Shown in pieces: positions 1-7,250 of a stretch of 42,141 nucleotides of DNA. Numbering within the stretch: the stretch's first letter is position 1; every line of letters begins with the position of its first letter. The notes beneath the pieces are model-generated. The model made no database searches. It saw only the letters and a list, made by a program, of their open reading frames with translations, and was not told the origin of the DNA. The stretch spans positions 1 through 42,141 of the forward strand of contig DMXM01000027.1 in the NCBI GenBank assembly GCA_003482905.1, read 5' to 3'. Source of the DNA: Elusimicrobiota bacterium (GTDB taxonomy: Bacteria; Elusimicrobiota; Elusimicrobia; Elusimicrobiales; UBA9959). The translations under genes were made by a program, and so were the position numbers.

Positions 1-3000
1 GTTAAAATCGAGTTTTTATGGATAACAACCGTATTTGATACTACCACACCGGAAGAAACAATAAGAATCGGAGCGGATAAGCCTTCCGAATCCCCCAGCA
101 CTAAGGAATGGAACACCGTTTGTGAACTTATGCTGACGGTATCCATGCCGGATAAAACTATGGAATCGTTAACACCTGGCGCTTCCCTCCCCAGCCAGTT
201 GTCCGGATTCAGCCAGTTCCCGTCGCCTGCCAGGCCGGTCCAAGTGGCGGTTTTGGGGGACGCGCCGACAAAGAATTCGAAAGTATGCGGGACTTCAGCG
301 TTATCAACATTATCGACGGCGTAATATTTTAGCCTATGGAAGCCCTCGCCCATGGCGAACGTGCTTTGATAAACGGAATACGGCCCGCCATCCTCGCTGA
401 CCATAACAGATTTCAATCCCGACAATATCCCGTCCATGTCCGGATCAGCGGCGGTAAAGCCTATCCACGTATCGCTTGAAACCATCAGATTCCCCTGCGC
501 GTCGGTAGTACTTGAGCCGTACACCCGGATTTCCGTCACTGGCGGAATATTATCAACGGCGGCAGAACTGAACCTAGGAGCCTCAATATTGCCAAAGCGG
601 TCAACGGAGTAATACGCTATGGAATATCTGCCGGAGCCAACTATACTGAAACTGCCGGAATAAACGCTGAACGTATCCGCATTTACAGAGTAATAGATGG
701 CCACTACCTCGCCCTGTTGATCCCCGGCCACGGCCGCATCATCGGAGGCGGACAATGATATCGCGGTGCGGCTGGAAATATAAACCGGCCCGGCCCCGAA
801 ATTGGGCGCGGAAAAGGCAATAATTGTCGCCGGCGGCAGCGAATCCACCGCTTTTGTCCGCAGGACTCCCAGGGCCGCAAAAGCGGTCTCCACGCCGGCA
901 GAGTTCCTGGCCTTGGCCCGCGCGTAGTAAGTGGTATCCGGCATAAGGCCGCTGAAAGTATACGAGGACTGGGCAACCCAGCCGCTTTCCCAGGCTATCA
1001 ACGACCAGTCAACTGTTGTGGAGAGCTGCACGAGATATTCGGTCAAGCCGCTGTTAGCGCCGCTGTCCCATGTCATGGTAAAGCTGGATGGGAACAACTG
1101 CGACGACAGTATCTGCCCGAGCGCGGCCGGCAGGGTAAGCGCCTGGCCCATATAAACCTGTTCCGAAGATATGCCGCTAAGAGGGTTCTTCGCGACACCG
1201 TAGAAAAGATAAGTAGTGTTAGGGGTAAGCCCAGCGAATACAAAGGCCCGGTCAAATGGGTCCTTGAACGGCGCGGCAACGGCTGCGGGCGGAACGGCGT
1301 CCGTATCGGCCCAAACGCCATACTCGATAGGCAGGTTATTGTTCCCGCCATCCCAGGCCACCGCCACACTATTTGAACTTATTGCGCCCACCACAAAGTG
1401 CGCAGGCGGATTGGGCAGAACAAACGCGTCGGCCAGATTAGAATCCACCGAGATATTCCCGCCGGTGTCCTGTACCCATAATTTAACGTAGTAAGACGCA
1501 TTCCCGGCCAAACCGTTCATTTGATAACGTTGCATTACACCGGGGGACGTATTTGTTGTGATATTAACCTGGGCGAAAGAAGGATTGAATTCAGACTCGG
1601 AACTGGAGGCCGCCTGTATAAGATACCTGCCGCCCAATATGGTGCCGGAGTTCGCGTCTTCGCCGGTGGCGCTCCAGCTGAGGCCGGCTTGTCCGCCAAC
1701 CGAGGCGGCAAAAGCGTTCAGGTCTATAATGGGCGCGGGAGCCGCGTCCAGGGATTCGCGCGAGAAATTCAAAGTATACGCCGCCATGGCCGGCGGATCA
1801 TAATCCAGCAGATTGAGCCGGTATGAATAAGTACCAGATCCTTTGCTGAAATGCCTGGAGATCCAGATATTTTTTGAACTGATATTTTTGCCGTCCTGCC
1901 TTACGGCGGAGACTAGTTTCGCCCTGCCATCCTGTGGCGCAGGCATGGATGTGAATACCCACAGGTTGGAGCCGATGTTCTGTGTAAGACGCAGCGTGGC
2001 GCTGGTATTGGCGCCGTTAAGGTCGCCAGCAAGTTCGCTTGTCAGCCGCGTAACCCGTATAGGTTCCGCCTGATCCGACTCCAGGATCGCATCGGGCACT
2101 ATCTCCTGCCCGGCGGCCAGCATTGTCTCCATCGCGCCGCGCGGTATGGTGGTGTTCACAAGGAAATCGAACTGGCCGTCGCGGCCCGGCAGGTCTACCA
2201 GCACGTCTTTAACCAGCGTATAGGTGGTTACGCCTTGTATAAGGGAGGTAAGCTGGCCTCCGAGTTCCGCGGCGTGGGAGAAGGTGGCGTCGAATTTTAC
2301 GAACCTGCCGGAAAGCGAGGTGGCCATTATCCAGGCCGCCTGCGTAACGCCGCCCGCGGAGATATCGCCGAAAGGTATTAAAAGCGTATCGGGGATCTTG
2401 CCCGCGCCTATATAGGTGCCCAACAGTTTAAAATCTATGGCAAGGCCCTGCTTGTTCTCTATTATCTCCGGCTGACCGGAGTTTATCTGGAAATTCCTGG
2501 CCGGGCCGTAGCCCACATTGGTTATGCGCACTCCCAGCGGGAATGGTTCCACCGGCTCTATGGTTTGGGTCAGCGGCTCGTCCGCAAATACCTCGAATGG
2601 CAGAATATATTCCAGCTTAAGCGCGGGCTGGGGTCTAACCACTATATTGTCTTCAAAAGTAGAGATAGTCTGGTGCACGCCGTTAAGGTCGTAAGAAATA
2701 TCCGCCCTGATGGAATAGGTAAGGCCCAGAGGATTTACGCCGCCGGCGCCTGTGCTGGGGATTATTAGCCAGTGCACGGTGGCGGTGCTGGCCGGCTGCA
2801 CTATGCCGGTGCCGTCCACTGCGTTTATGGCTTCTTTGGAACTTATCTTAACGAAGAAAAGGTTATCCGATGATACGCCCTGCGGATTTTTGATAAGGAT
2901 ATTCACCCTGAAATTGGTAAGGCCGTAAGAGGGATACTGGTTGGTCACTTCCAGGGCGGCGTCAAAAGCTTCACGCTCAAGGGTGGCTTCCTGTTTTATC

Positions 3001-3119
3001 TGAAGACGGACTTCGGCGCAGAGGGTCTGCGCCAGTGCCGCTTTGGCTCCAGGCAAAAGGCCGACCAGCGCGCTTAGAATAAGCGCGTTCAGGCCTGATC
3101 TTGCCATTCCCCTCTTCAT
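1..3119 (-). CDS. Giant secreted FN3/OmpL47-like surface protein (3' end beyond window)
   Basis: The minus-strand frame starting at ATG 3119 stays open to the left edge, giving at least 1,039 codons; the C-terminus is missing. The first ~30 residues are a signal peptide (basic start, hydrophobic run, ALAQ cleavage-like end). Residues ~30-450 are beta-rich and resemble CARDB-type surface modules. About 450-820 carry fibronectin-III-like repeats (phrases such as LTPNTTYLFYGVAKN and LMPDTTYYARAKA). About 820-970 hold two OmpL47-like units with the pattern YYSVD..GN.E. The last part has the WTG..GDGNW..PDNW..PG..D motif seen at the start of beta-helical passenger regions. It follows the rhodanese gene with a single base between stop and start, so the two are probably translationally coupled. 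Likely a surface or secreted adhesin-like protein; substrate unknown. Modular composition resembles the N-terminal half of the large RHS protein in this window. Confidence 0.85.
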   Translation of the reverse strand, partial: MKRGMARSGLNALILSALVGLLPGAKAALAQTLCAEVRLQIKQEATLEREAFDAALEVTNQYPSYGLTNFRVNILIKNPQGVSSDNLFFVKISSKEAINAVDGTGIVQPASTATVHWLIIPSTGAGGVNPLGLTYSIRADISYDLNGVHQTISTFEDNIVVRPQPALKLEYILPFEVFADEPLTQTIEPVEPFPLGVRITNVGYGPARNFQINSGQPEIIENKQGLAIDFKLLGTYIGAGKIPDTLLIPFGDISAGGVTQAAWIMATSLSGRFVKFDATFSHAAELGGQLTSLIQGVTTYTLVKDVLVDLPGRDGQFDFLVNTTIPRGAMETMLAAGQEIVPDAILESDQAEPIRVTRLTSELAGDLNGANTSATLRLTQNIGSNLWVFTSMPAPQDGRAKLVSAVRQDGKNISSKNIWISRHFSKGSGTYSYRLNLLDYDPPAMAAYTLNFSRESLDAAPAPIIDLNAFAASVGGQAGLSWSATGEDANSGTILGGRYLIQAASSSESEFNPSFAQVNITTNTSPGVMQRYQMNGLAGNASYYVKLWVQDTGGNISVDSNLADAFVLPNPPAHFVVGAISSNSVAVAWDGGNNNLPIEYGVWADTDAVPPAAVAAPFKDPFDRAFVFAGLTPNTTYLFYGVAKNPLSGISSEQVYMGQALTLPAALGQILSSQLFPSSFTMTWDSGANSGLTEYLVQLSTTVDWSLIAWESGWVAQSSYTFSGLMPDTTYYARAKARNSAGVETAFAALGVLRTKAVDSLPPATIIAFSAPNFGAGPVYISSRTAISLSASDDAAVAGDQQGEVVAIYYSVNADTFSVYSGSFSIVGSGRYSIAYYSVDRFGNIEAPRFSSAAVDNIPPVTEIRVYGSSTTDAQGNLMVSSDTWIGFTAADPDMDGILSGLKSVMVSEDGGPYSVYQSTFAMGEGFHRLKYYAVDNVDNAEVPHTFEFFVGASPKTATWTGLAGDGNWLNPDNWLGREAPGVNDSIVLSGMDTVSISSQTVFHSLVLGDSEGLSAPILIVSSGVVVSNTVVIHKNSIL

Positions 3120-3120
3120 A

Positions 3121-3849
3121 TTATTTTGCCTCGCCGCTCTCCATGGGATATTTTTTAGCCGCCCATACCTGCATGCCGCCTGAAAGTTCTTTCACTCTAA
3201 GATCTTTTTGCGCCAGCAACTGCGCGGCCGCTTTTACTCTTTTATTATCGATGTCGTAGACAACCCATTCCCTGTCTTTAGAAAGCGCCGCCAGGGAACC
3301 TTCGAGGGTTTCCAATGGGATGTTCTTTGCACCCTGCACATGCGCTATCCGGAAATCTTTTCCCGGTCGTATATCAATAACACCTATGGCTTTATCCGCC
3401 AGGCGCTTGCGCAGTTTGCCCGCAGATATGGAAGAAATCTTTATAGCGGCCTTTTTCTCCTGCAGGCCAGCGGCGGTTTCTAGCGCAAAGCCTTTGGCTG
3501 TCCAGGCTGCAATGCCGCCATCCAGAACTATAAGGTCCTTATAACCCAGGGCTTCCAATGTTTTTGCAGCCAAATGGCTTAACGGGCATTTATCATTGCC
3601 GCAATAAAGCACCAGCGAACCATCCTTGGGCAAAGCGGCTTTGTCTATGGTGTTATACGCGGCGTTAACCGCGCCGGGTATGTGCCCCTTTTGGAAATCA
3701 TACCCGCTGCGCACGTCCACAATAACAGGCGCGGATTTCTGCATGAGCATCCCATTGAGTTTCTCCGGAGACGCCATAGAAATCTCACAGCGGCCGGGCA
3801 TATAAAACCCGGCAACAATTGTTAAAGGCAACATTAACTTTTTAATCAT
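3121..3849 (-). CDS. Exported tandem rhodanese-domain protein
   Basis: The 242-aa product has a short basic and hydrophobic N-terminus (MIKKLMLPLTIVAGFYM) that looks like an export signal, followed by two rhodanese folds. Domain 1 (about 28-125) has the DVRSGYDFQKGHIPGA entry motif and a catalytic-loop cysteine (LYCGNDKC). Domain 2 (about 140-235) keeps DIRPGKDFRIAHVQGA but has Asp where the active Cys should be (VVYDIDNKR), so it is probably non-catalytic. This is the usual active/inactive arrangement of two-domain rhodaneses, although the order is reversed from classical TST enzymes, where the C-terminal domain carries the Cys. It may handle sulfane sulfur or oxidised thiols in the envelope; the substrate cannot be read from sequence. 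The ribosome-binding site is weak. It ends 1 nt before the giant surface-protein gene. Confidence 0.88.
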   Translation of the reverse strand: MIKKLMLPLTIVAGFYMPGRCEISMASPEKLNGMLMQKSAPVIVDVRSGYDFQKGHIPGAVNAAYNTIDKAALPKDGSLVLYCGNDKCPLSHLAAKTLEALGYKDLIVLDGGIAAWTAKGFALETAAGLQEKKAAIKISSISAGKLRKRLADKAIGVIDIRPGKDFRIAHVQGAKNIPLETLEGSLAALSKDREWVVYDIDNKRVKAAAQLLAQKDLRVKELSGGMQVWAAKKYPMESGEAK

Positions 3850-3905
3850 AAATCTTAATCTAAATCCCAGACCGCAGATATTAGGGAGTAAGGAAACTAT
3901 ATCCC

Positions 3906-3992
3906 CTACGCCTCCATTTCACAATAATAAAGCATAGCGGTAGCGTAAGCACCCATAAAAAGCACCGCCACCACCATTAGTCTGCTATGCAT
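3906..3992 (-). CDS. Possible 28-residue single-span membrane peptide
   Basis: ATG at 3992 is preceded by a GGGAGGA ribosome-binding sequence about 4 nt upstream, clearly stronger than that of the rhodanese gene 56 nt downstream. The product is MHSRLMVVAVLFMGAYATAM followed by LYYCEMEA: one hydrophobic span with a basic N-terminus and an acidic C-terminus. It is too short to identify by family. It could be a genuine small membrane protein or a leader peptide for the rhodanese/surface-protein pair. Chance cannot be excluded in an open reading frame this small; the Shine-Dalgarno match is the main support. Confidence 0.4.
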   Translation of the reverse strand: MHSRLMVVAVLFMGAYATAMLYYCEMEA

Positions 3993-4066
3993 ATGTCCTC
4001 CCACTCGCTCACCATTAAATTTACCAAAGACTAAGCCCGGCAATTACAGGCGTACTGCGCTGAGAC

Positions 4067-4089
4067 TAAATCTTAAATGCCAAGATTTA
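4067..4089. promoter_or_regulatory. AT-rich inverted repeat between the toxin locus and the rhodanese operon
   Basis: TAAATCTT, a 7-nt spacer and AAGATTTA form a perfect 8-bp inverted repeat just after the last putative immunity gene. There is no T-run on the minus strand side, so it is not a convincing intrinsic terminator. An operator or a weak hairpin is possible. Confidence 0.3.
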
Positions 4090-4105
4090 ATCCTGCTTTT
4101 CCTTT

Positions 4106-4756
4106 TTAGTTTTCTTTACTGGCTAGTTTTTTTAAGAGCAGTAAATCCTGCACCTGTTGGTTATATAGCTCTATTTCCTCTTTTGACGCGTCGGCAAACC
4201 ATTCCGGGAAATATGATTTCAACGAGTTCTCATAGATAGCAATCAATGCTTTGACTCCAATCCTTGGGACAGGTGGCTCATATATACGCCAGTATCCATC
4301 CACATTGCGGACCGTCAAATTCACAACATCCTCTGCGCTGTAATTCAACTTAAGCATTCCCACTTTCCCTGTTGATTCTACACGTCTCGCCAACCGCTTG
4401 TATGAAACCGTAGCAATAGCTATTTTTTTATTTTGCATCTTAATCGTCAATACCTTATAAGCTGCAATAACAACCACAGAATCAGACTCTGGAGTAATTG
4501 CGAATGGTGAAATGGCACTTTCTGTCTCTTTCCATTTTTTAATTTTAGAAGGATTTAGTGTGATTAATTCTTTTCTTTCCCCAACCCCAATCATTCCATC
4601 AAACTCTGCCTGACAGAAGGCTTCAACTATGTCCCTAACGCCTAAGTTGCCGTTGTGCGGTTCAGCCGTTGCGCACAATGATTTGGAACAAAGTATAACC
4701 CCAACCATCGTTTCAATCAAAATATTTATACCCTTTTTAAAATTACGGTTTATCAT
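4106..4756 (-). CDS. Putative periplasmic immunity protein for NlpC/P60 tip C
   Basis: 216 aa from the ATG at 4756; a longer in-frame start at 4783 would overlap the toxin gene by 41 nt and place residues ahead of the signal peptide. The N-terminus is basic (INRNFKKG) then hydrophobic to about residue 29, ending near SLCATA, consistent with export. The mature part is mixed alpha/beta with a late segment DGYWRIYEPP, reminiscent of NTF2-like folds, but no family can be named with certainty. It overlaps the 3' end of orphan RHS module C by 14 nt. Known polymorphic toxins are followed directly by their immunity gene, and a wall-degrading toxin would need a periplasmic inhibitor; the signal peptide fits that. 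Function is inferred from position and export signal only. The coding region is visibly more AT-rich than flanking core genes. Confidence 0.7.
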   Translation of the reverse strand: MINRNFKKGINILIETMVGVILCSKSLCATAEPHNGNLGVRDIVEAFCQAEFDGMIGVGERKELITLNPSKIKKWKETESAISPFAITPESDSVVVIAAYKVLTIKMQNKKIAIATVSYKRLARRVESTGKVGMLKLNYSAEDVVNLTVRNVDGYWRIYEPPVPRIGVKALIAIYENSLKSYFPEWFADASKEEIELYNQQVQDLLLLKKLASKEN

Positions 4757-6707
4757 AGCGATACCATTGAACAGATCCATCAAACCAATCTAATGATGAA
4801 GGCCGATATCCTTTTGTTATTGTTGCGGACCAGATTGGCATCATTGGCTCCAAATCTGGATCAAAAATACCCATATGTCCATTAAACAGTGCGACATCTC
4901 CTGCCTGCGGGACATTATTTGGGGCGGGCTTAAACCGTGGGTTTTTCGCAAAGAATTCTGTGGATGAATATAAATATTCAAATCCAGACTCACCATAAAT
5001 TCTCCATGTAGACCATGAACAATCTGCGCCCTTCTTTCTGATTGACCATCCCTTACGATATGGAGTTCCTCTCCATATCCTAGCTCGCGCAACAATTCTC
5101 ATCCCCTCCTCAGGGGTAATAGACACCAAACCAACCGGATCAACCCATTTAATCGGAGAATTTAGCACATACGCATACAAATTTATTGAGTTACCATAGA
5201 GTCCCACAGGGTCTTCCTGCATAAACCTTCCCGTTTCGCCAGCATAATATCTTGCCCTATAATAAAACATCCCGGTCTCGTAGTCATATTCCCTTGCGGT
5301 ATAGGAATACAGGTTCCCCATGGCACTGTCAGGGATTACTACGCCGACGGCGTCCTTGAACGTGGGCTTGCCGTAGGCCTGATACTCTATAGTTTCGACT
5401 ATTGAACCATTGTTGCCACTTAGGGCGGTTACCGAGCCCACTCCGTCCGCATGGTAATAGTGGTTATCCTGGCCTTTCTTCATTATCAGCGGTTCGTCTA
5501 TTCCGGGGCCGTGGGTGATGGTCTGGGTTAGAGTGTTGTTGCCGTCCAGCGCGGCTATTATGTCCTCGTTATCGTAGACATACCTGGTGCCGCCGCTGGC
5601 TGAGACCTTCTCTATCCTGCGGCCAAGCGGGTCATACTTGAAGCTGACCACGCTGCTATCCGGCAGCGTTACCTGTTTTAGTTGGTTCTCGCTGGTGTAG
5701 CCGTATTCAGTATGCGCATTGGTGGCTCTCTCAGTCTGGCCGGTAAGGTTGCCATTGGCGTCATACGTGTAGGTGTAACTGCTGTTCTCCGTTAGGCGGT
5801 TGGCGGCGTTGTGCTGGTAACCGGTCATTACGGCGTCGCTCAGGCGGTTGCCTACTGCGTCGTAGTTGAACACCTCGTTCTTTACCACCAGGTTGCTTTG
5901 CGCTGGGTGGTCGGCGGTTATAAGGCGGTGCAGGTCGTCGTAGCCGTAGCTGTGCGTGCCTGCGAGGTCCTGCATGCTGGTGCGGTTGCCGGCTTGGTCG
6001 TAGTTGTAGTTGGCGAACGCTATGGCCGTGTTGTCGGCGGTCTTACGGTGCAGTATCTGCGTAAGCTGGCTGGCGGCATCATAAGCGTAGGTGGTCTCGG
6101 TGCCGTTGGGGTAGGTCATTTTGGTGCGCTTGCCGGCCGCGTCGTAGGCGAAGGTTACCGTTTTGGCGTCAGGGTTGGTAAGGCTTATCAGGCGGTTCAG
6201 GCTATCGTAGGTATAGTTTGTTGTGCCCCAGGGGCTGGTCATCTGCGTGCGGTTGCCGTTGGCGTCGTAGGCGTAAGAAAGCGTATAGGGGCTGGCGTAC
6301 AGCGGAAAGCGCTGCGTGGTCTGGGTTACGCGGTTAAGGGCGTCGTACGCGAACGTAAGCTGCCCCTCGGGGCTGGTTACGCTCAAGAGATTCCCCACCA
6401 CGTCGTAAGTGTAGCTAACATCCCCTTCCGGCAGATGCTTCACCGTCAGCCGGTCCATTACGTCGTAATCAAAGGTTATGGTAACCCCCTTGGCGTCCGT
6501 TACGCCGGTCAGGTTGCCTTTCTTGTCGTAGGTGAAGGTCTTCGCCTGGTTTACGGGGTTCCTCACCTCGGTAAGCCGCTTCTGCAGGTCGTACTGGAAG
6601 GTGGTGGTCTGGCTCTTGGCGTCCTTGACAGGGAATAGACAGAACACATCCGGCATGCCGCGCATTGCCGGTATTGTGTTGAAATTTATTCCCGTCATTC
6701 TAGACAT
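4743..6707 (-). CDS. Orphan RHS module C with NlpC/P60-like toxin tip
   Basis: 654 aa. Residues 1-26 come from a leader repeat shared with orphan B (SRMT.INFNTIP.M.G.PDVFCLFP); there is no signal peptide and no clear ribosome-binding site. Residues ~27-527 are YD repeats ending in the RHS core (YDYETGMFYYRARYY..GRFMQEDPVGLYG...VDPVGL). Tip residues 528-654 look like an NlpC/P60 cysteine hydrolase: WRGTPY, then GADCSW with the nucleophile Cys563 at the start of a helix, then PQAGDVALF and NGHMGIFD with His611. Such enzymes cut stem-peptide bonds of peptidoglycan. The upstream RHS shell and export region found in the full-length protein are missing. It is therefore probably a displaced or silent cassette that can be recombined onto the full-length gene, or is expressed only weakly. 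Confidence 0.85.
   Translation of the reverse strand: MSRMTGINFNTIPAMRGMPDVFCLFPVKDAKSQTTTFQYDLQKRLTEVRNPVNQAKTFTYDKKGNLTGVTDAKGVTITFDYDVMDRLTVKHLPEGDVSYTYDVVGNLLSVTSPEGQLTFAYDALNRVTQTTQRFPLYASPYTLSYAYDANGNRTQMTSPWGTTNYTYDSLNRLISLTNPDAKTVTFAYDAAGKRTKMTYPNGTETTYAYDAASQLTQILHRKTADNTAIAFANYNYDQAGNRTSMQDLAGTHSYGYDDLHRLITADHPAQSNLVVKNEVFNYDAVGNRLSDAVMTGYQHNAANRLTENSSYTYTYDANGNLTGQTERATNAHTEYGYTSENQLKQVTLPDSSVVSFKYDPLGRRIEKVSASGGTRYVYDNEDIIAALDGNNTLTQTITHGPGIDEPLIMKKGQDNHYYHADGVGSVTALSGNNGSIVETIEYQAYGKPTFKDAVGVVIPDSAMGNLYSYTAREYDYETGMFYYRARYYAGETGRFMQEDPVGLYGNSINLYAYVLNSPIKWVDPVGLVSITPEEGMRIVARARIWRGTPYRKGWSIRKKGADCSWSTWRIYGESGFEYLYSSTEFFAKNPRFKPAPNNVPQAGDVALFNGHMGIFDPDLEPMMPIWSATITKGYRPSSLDWFDGSVQWYRYDKP
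5127..6630 (-). repeat. RHS core direct repeat, copy C (partial)
   Basis: This segment is highly similar to 7652-9170 and 11585-13090. A ~120-bp stretch near 6012-6130 appears base-identical to copy A near 12486-12605, while 6360-6540 is closer to copy B near 8890-9065. It enters the homology abruptly at about 6630, right beside the leader repeat. Confidence 0.85.
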
Positions 6708-6708
6708 A
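6631..6708 (-). repeat. Leader repeat, copy 1 (78 bp)
   Basis: By eye it matches 10404-10481 at about 68 of 78 positions. It encodes the first 26 residues of orphan C if translated. Its centre can fold as CCGGC-(A)-ATGC, loop GCG, GCAT-GCCGG on the minus strand. It begins 15 nt after the end of immunity gene B and joins the RHS core directly. Confidence 0.8.
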
Positions 6709-6722
6709 ACAATCGGATTTTA

Positions 6723-7250
6723 TTATGAACGGTTTTTCCTTCTCCTAATAATTATTAATCGAATAAAATATGCAAAAGTGAACAAGACAATGCTTTCCCC
6801 AATGCGCATAATCCATTTCCAATATGTAACTTGGAGAATTTGTGCCAGTTCCATCAATCCGATACCGATTAGCATTCCCCCAGCAAATCTTATCGCACTA
6901 TTAAAATGTAAATCCTCTGGAAATTCGGAAAACAATATAAACCAACAACCTAGTAATATTTTTTCAATTTTCTCAAGCTTGATATCCAGAAAATGTGAGA
7001 TTATTATTAGACTTAGCAAAACAAGTACCGCATTTAACGCTTTACGGCTTACTGCTTTCACCTGATGGTGAGACTTTAGAATAGTTCTTCCAATTATCAT
7101 TAGGAGAAATAGCCCTAATGCGACGAATGACTCTAAGGCAAATAGCTCCTTTGATGACAGTGAATTCATCATTAGCAGACCGCAAGCGCCCACCAAGATA
7201 ATAACTCCCAATGAAAGCAGAATAATTTTGTCTTTCAGGTTAGTATTCAT
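6723..7250 (-). CDS. Putative polytopic membrane immunity protein for tip B
   Basis: 175 aa from the ATG at 7250, which overlaps the TGA of orphan RHS B as ATGA; an upstream in-frame ATG at 7262 is possible but less typical. The protein is strongly hydrophobic, with about five to six membrane spans (roughly residues 9-29, 37-55, 70-89, 94-110, 119-139 and 145-167) and a basic C-terminus (RRRKNRS). No family is recognised. Placement immediately after the tip, the 4-nt overlap and an inner-membrane location support an immunity role against a membrane-acting or periplasmic toxin. That role is inferred. Low-GC compared with neighbours, as is common for tip/immunity cassettes. Confidence 0.7.
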   Translation of the reverse strand: MNTNLKDKIILLSLGVIILVGACGLLMMNSLSSKELFALESFVALGLFLLMIIGRTILKSHHQVKAVSRKALNAVLVLLSLIIISHFLDIKLEKIEKILLGCWFILFSEFPEDLHFNSAIRFAGGMLIGIGLMELAQILQVTYWKWIMRIGESIVLFTFAYFIRLIIIRRRKNRS

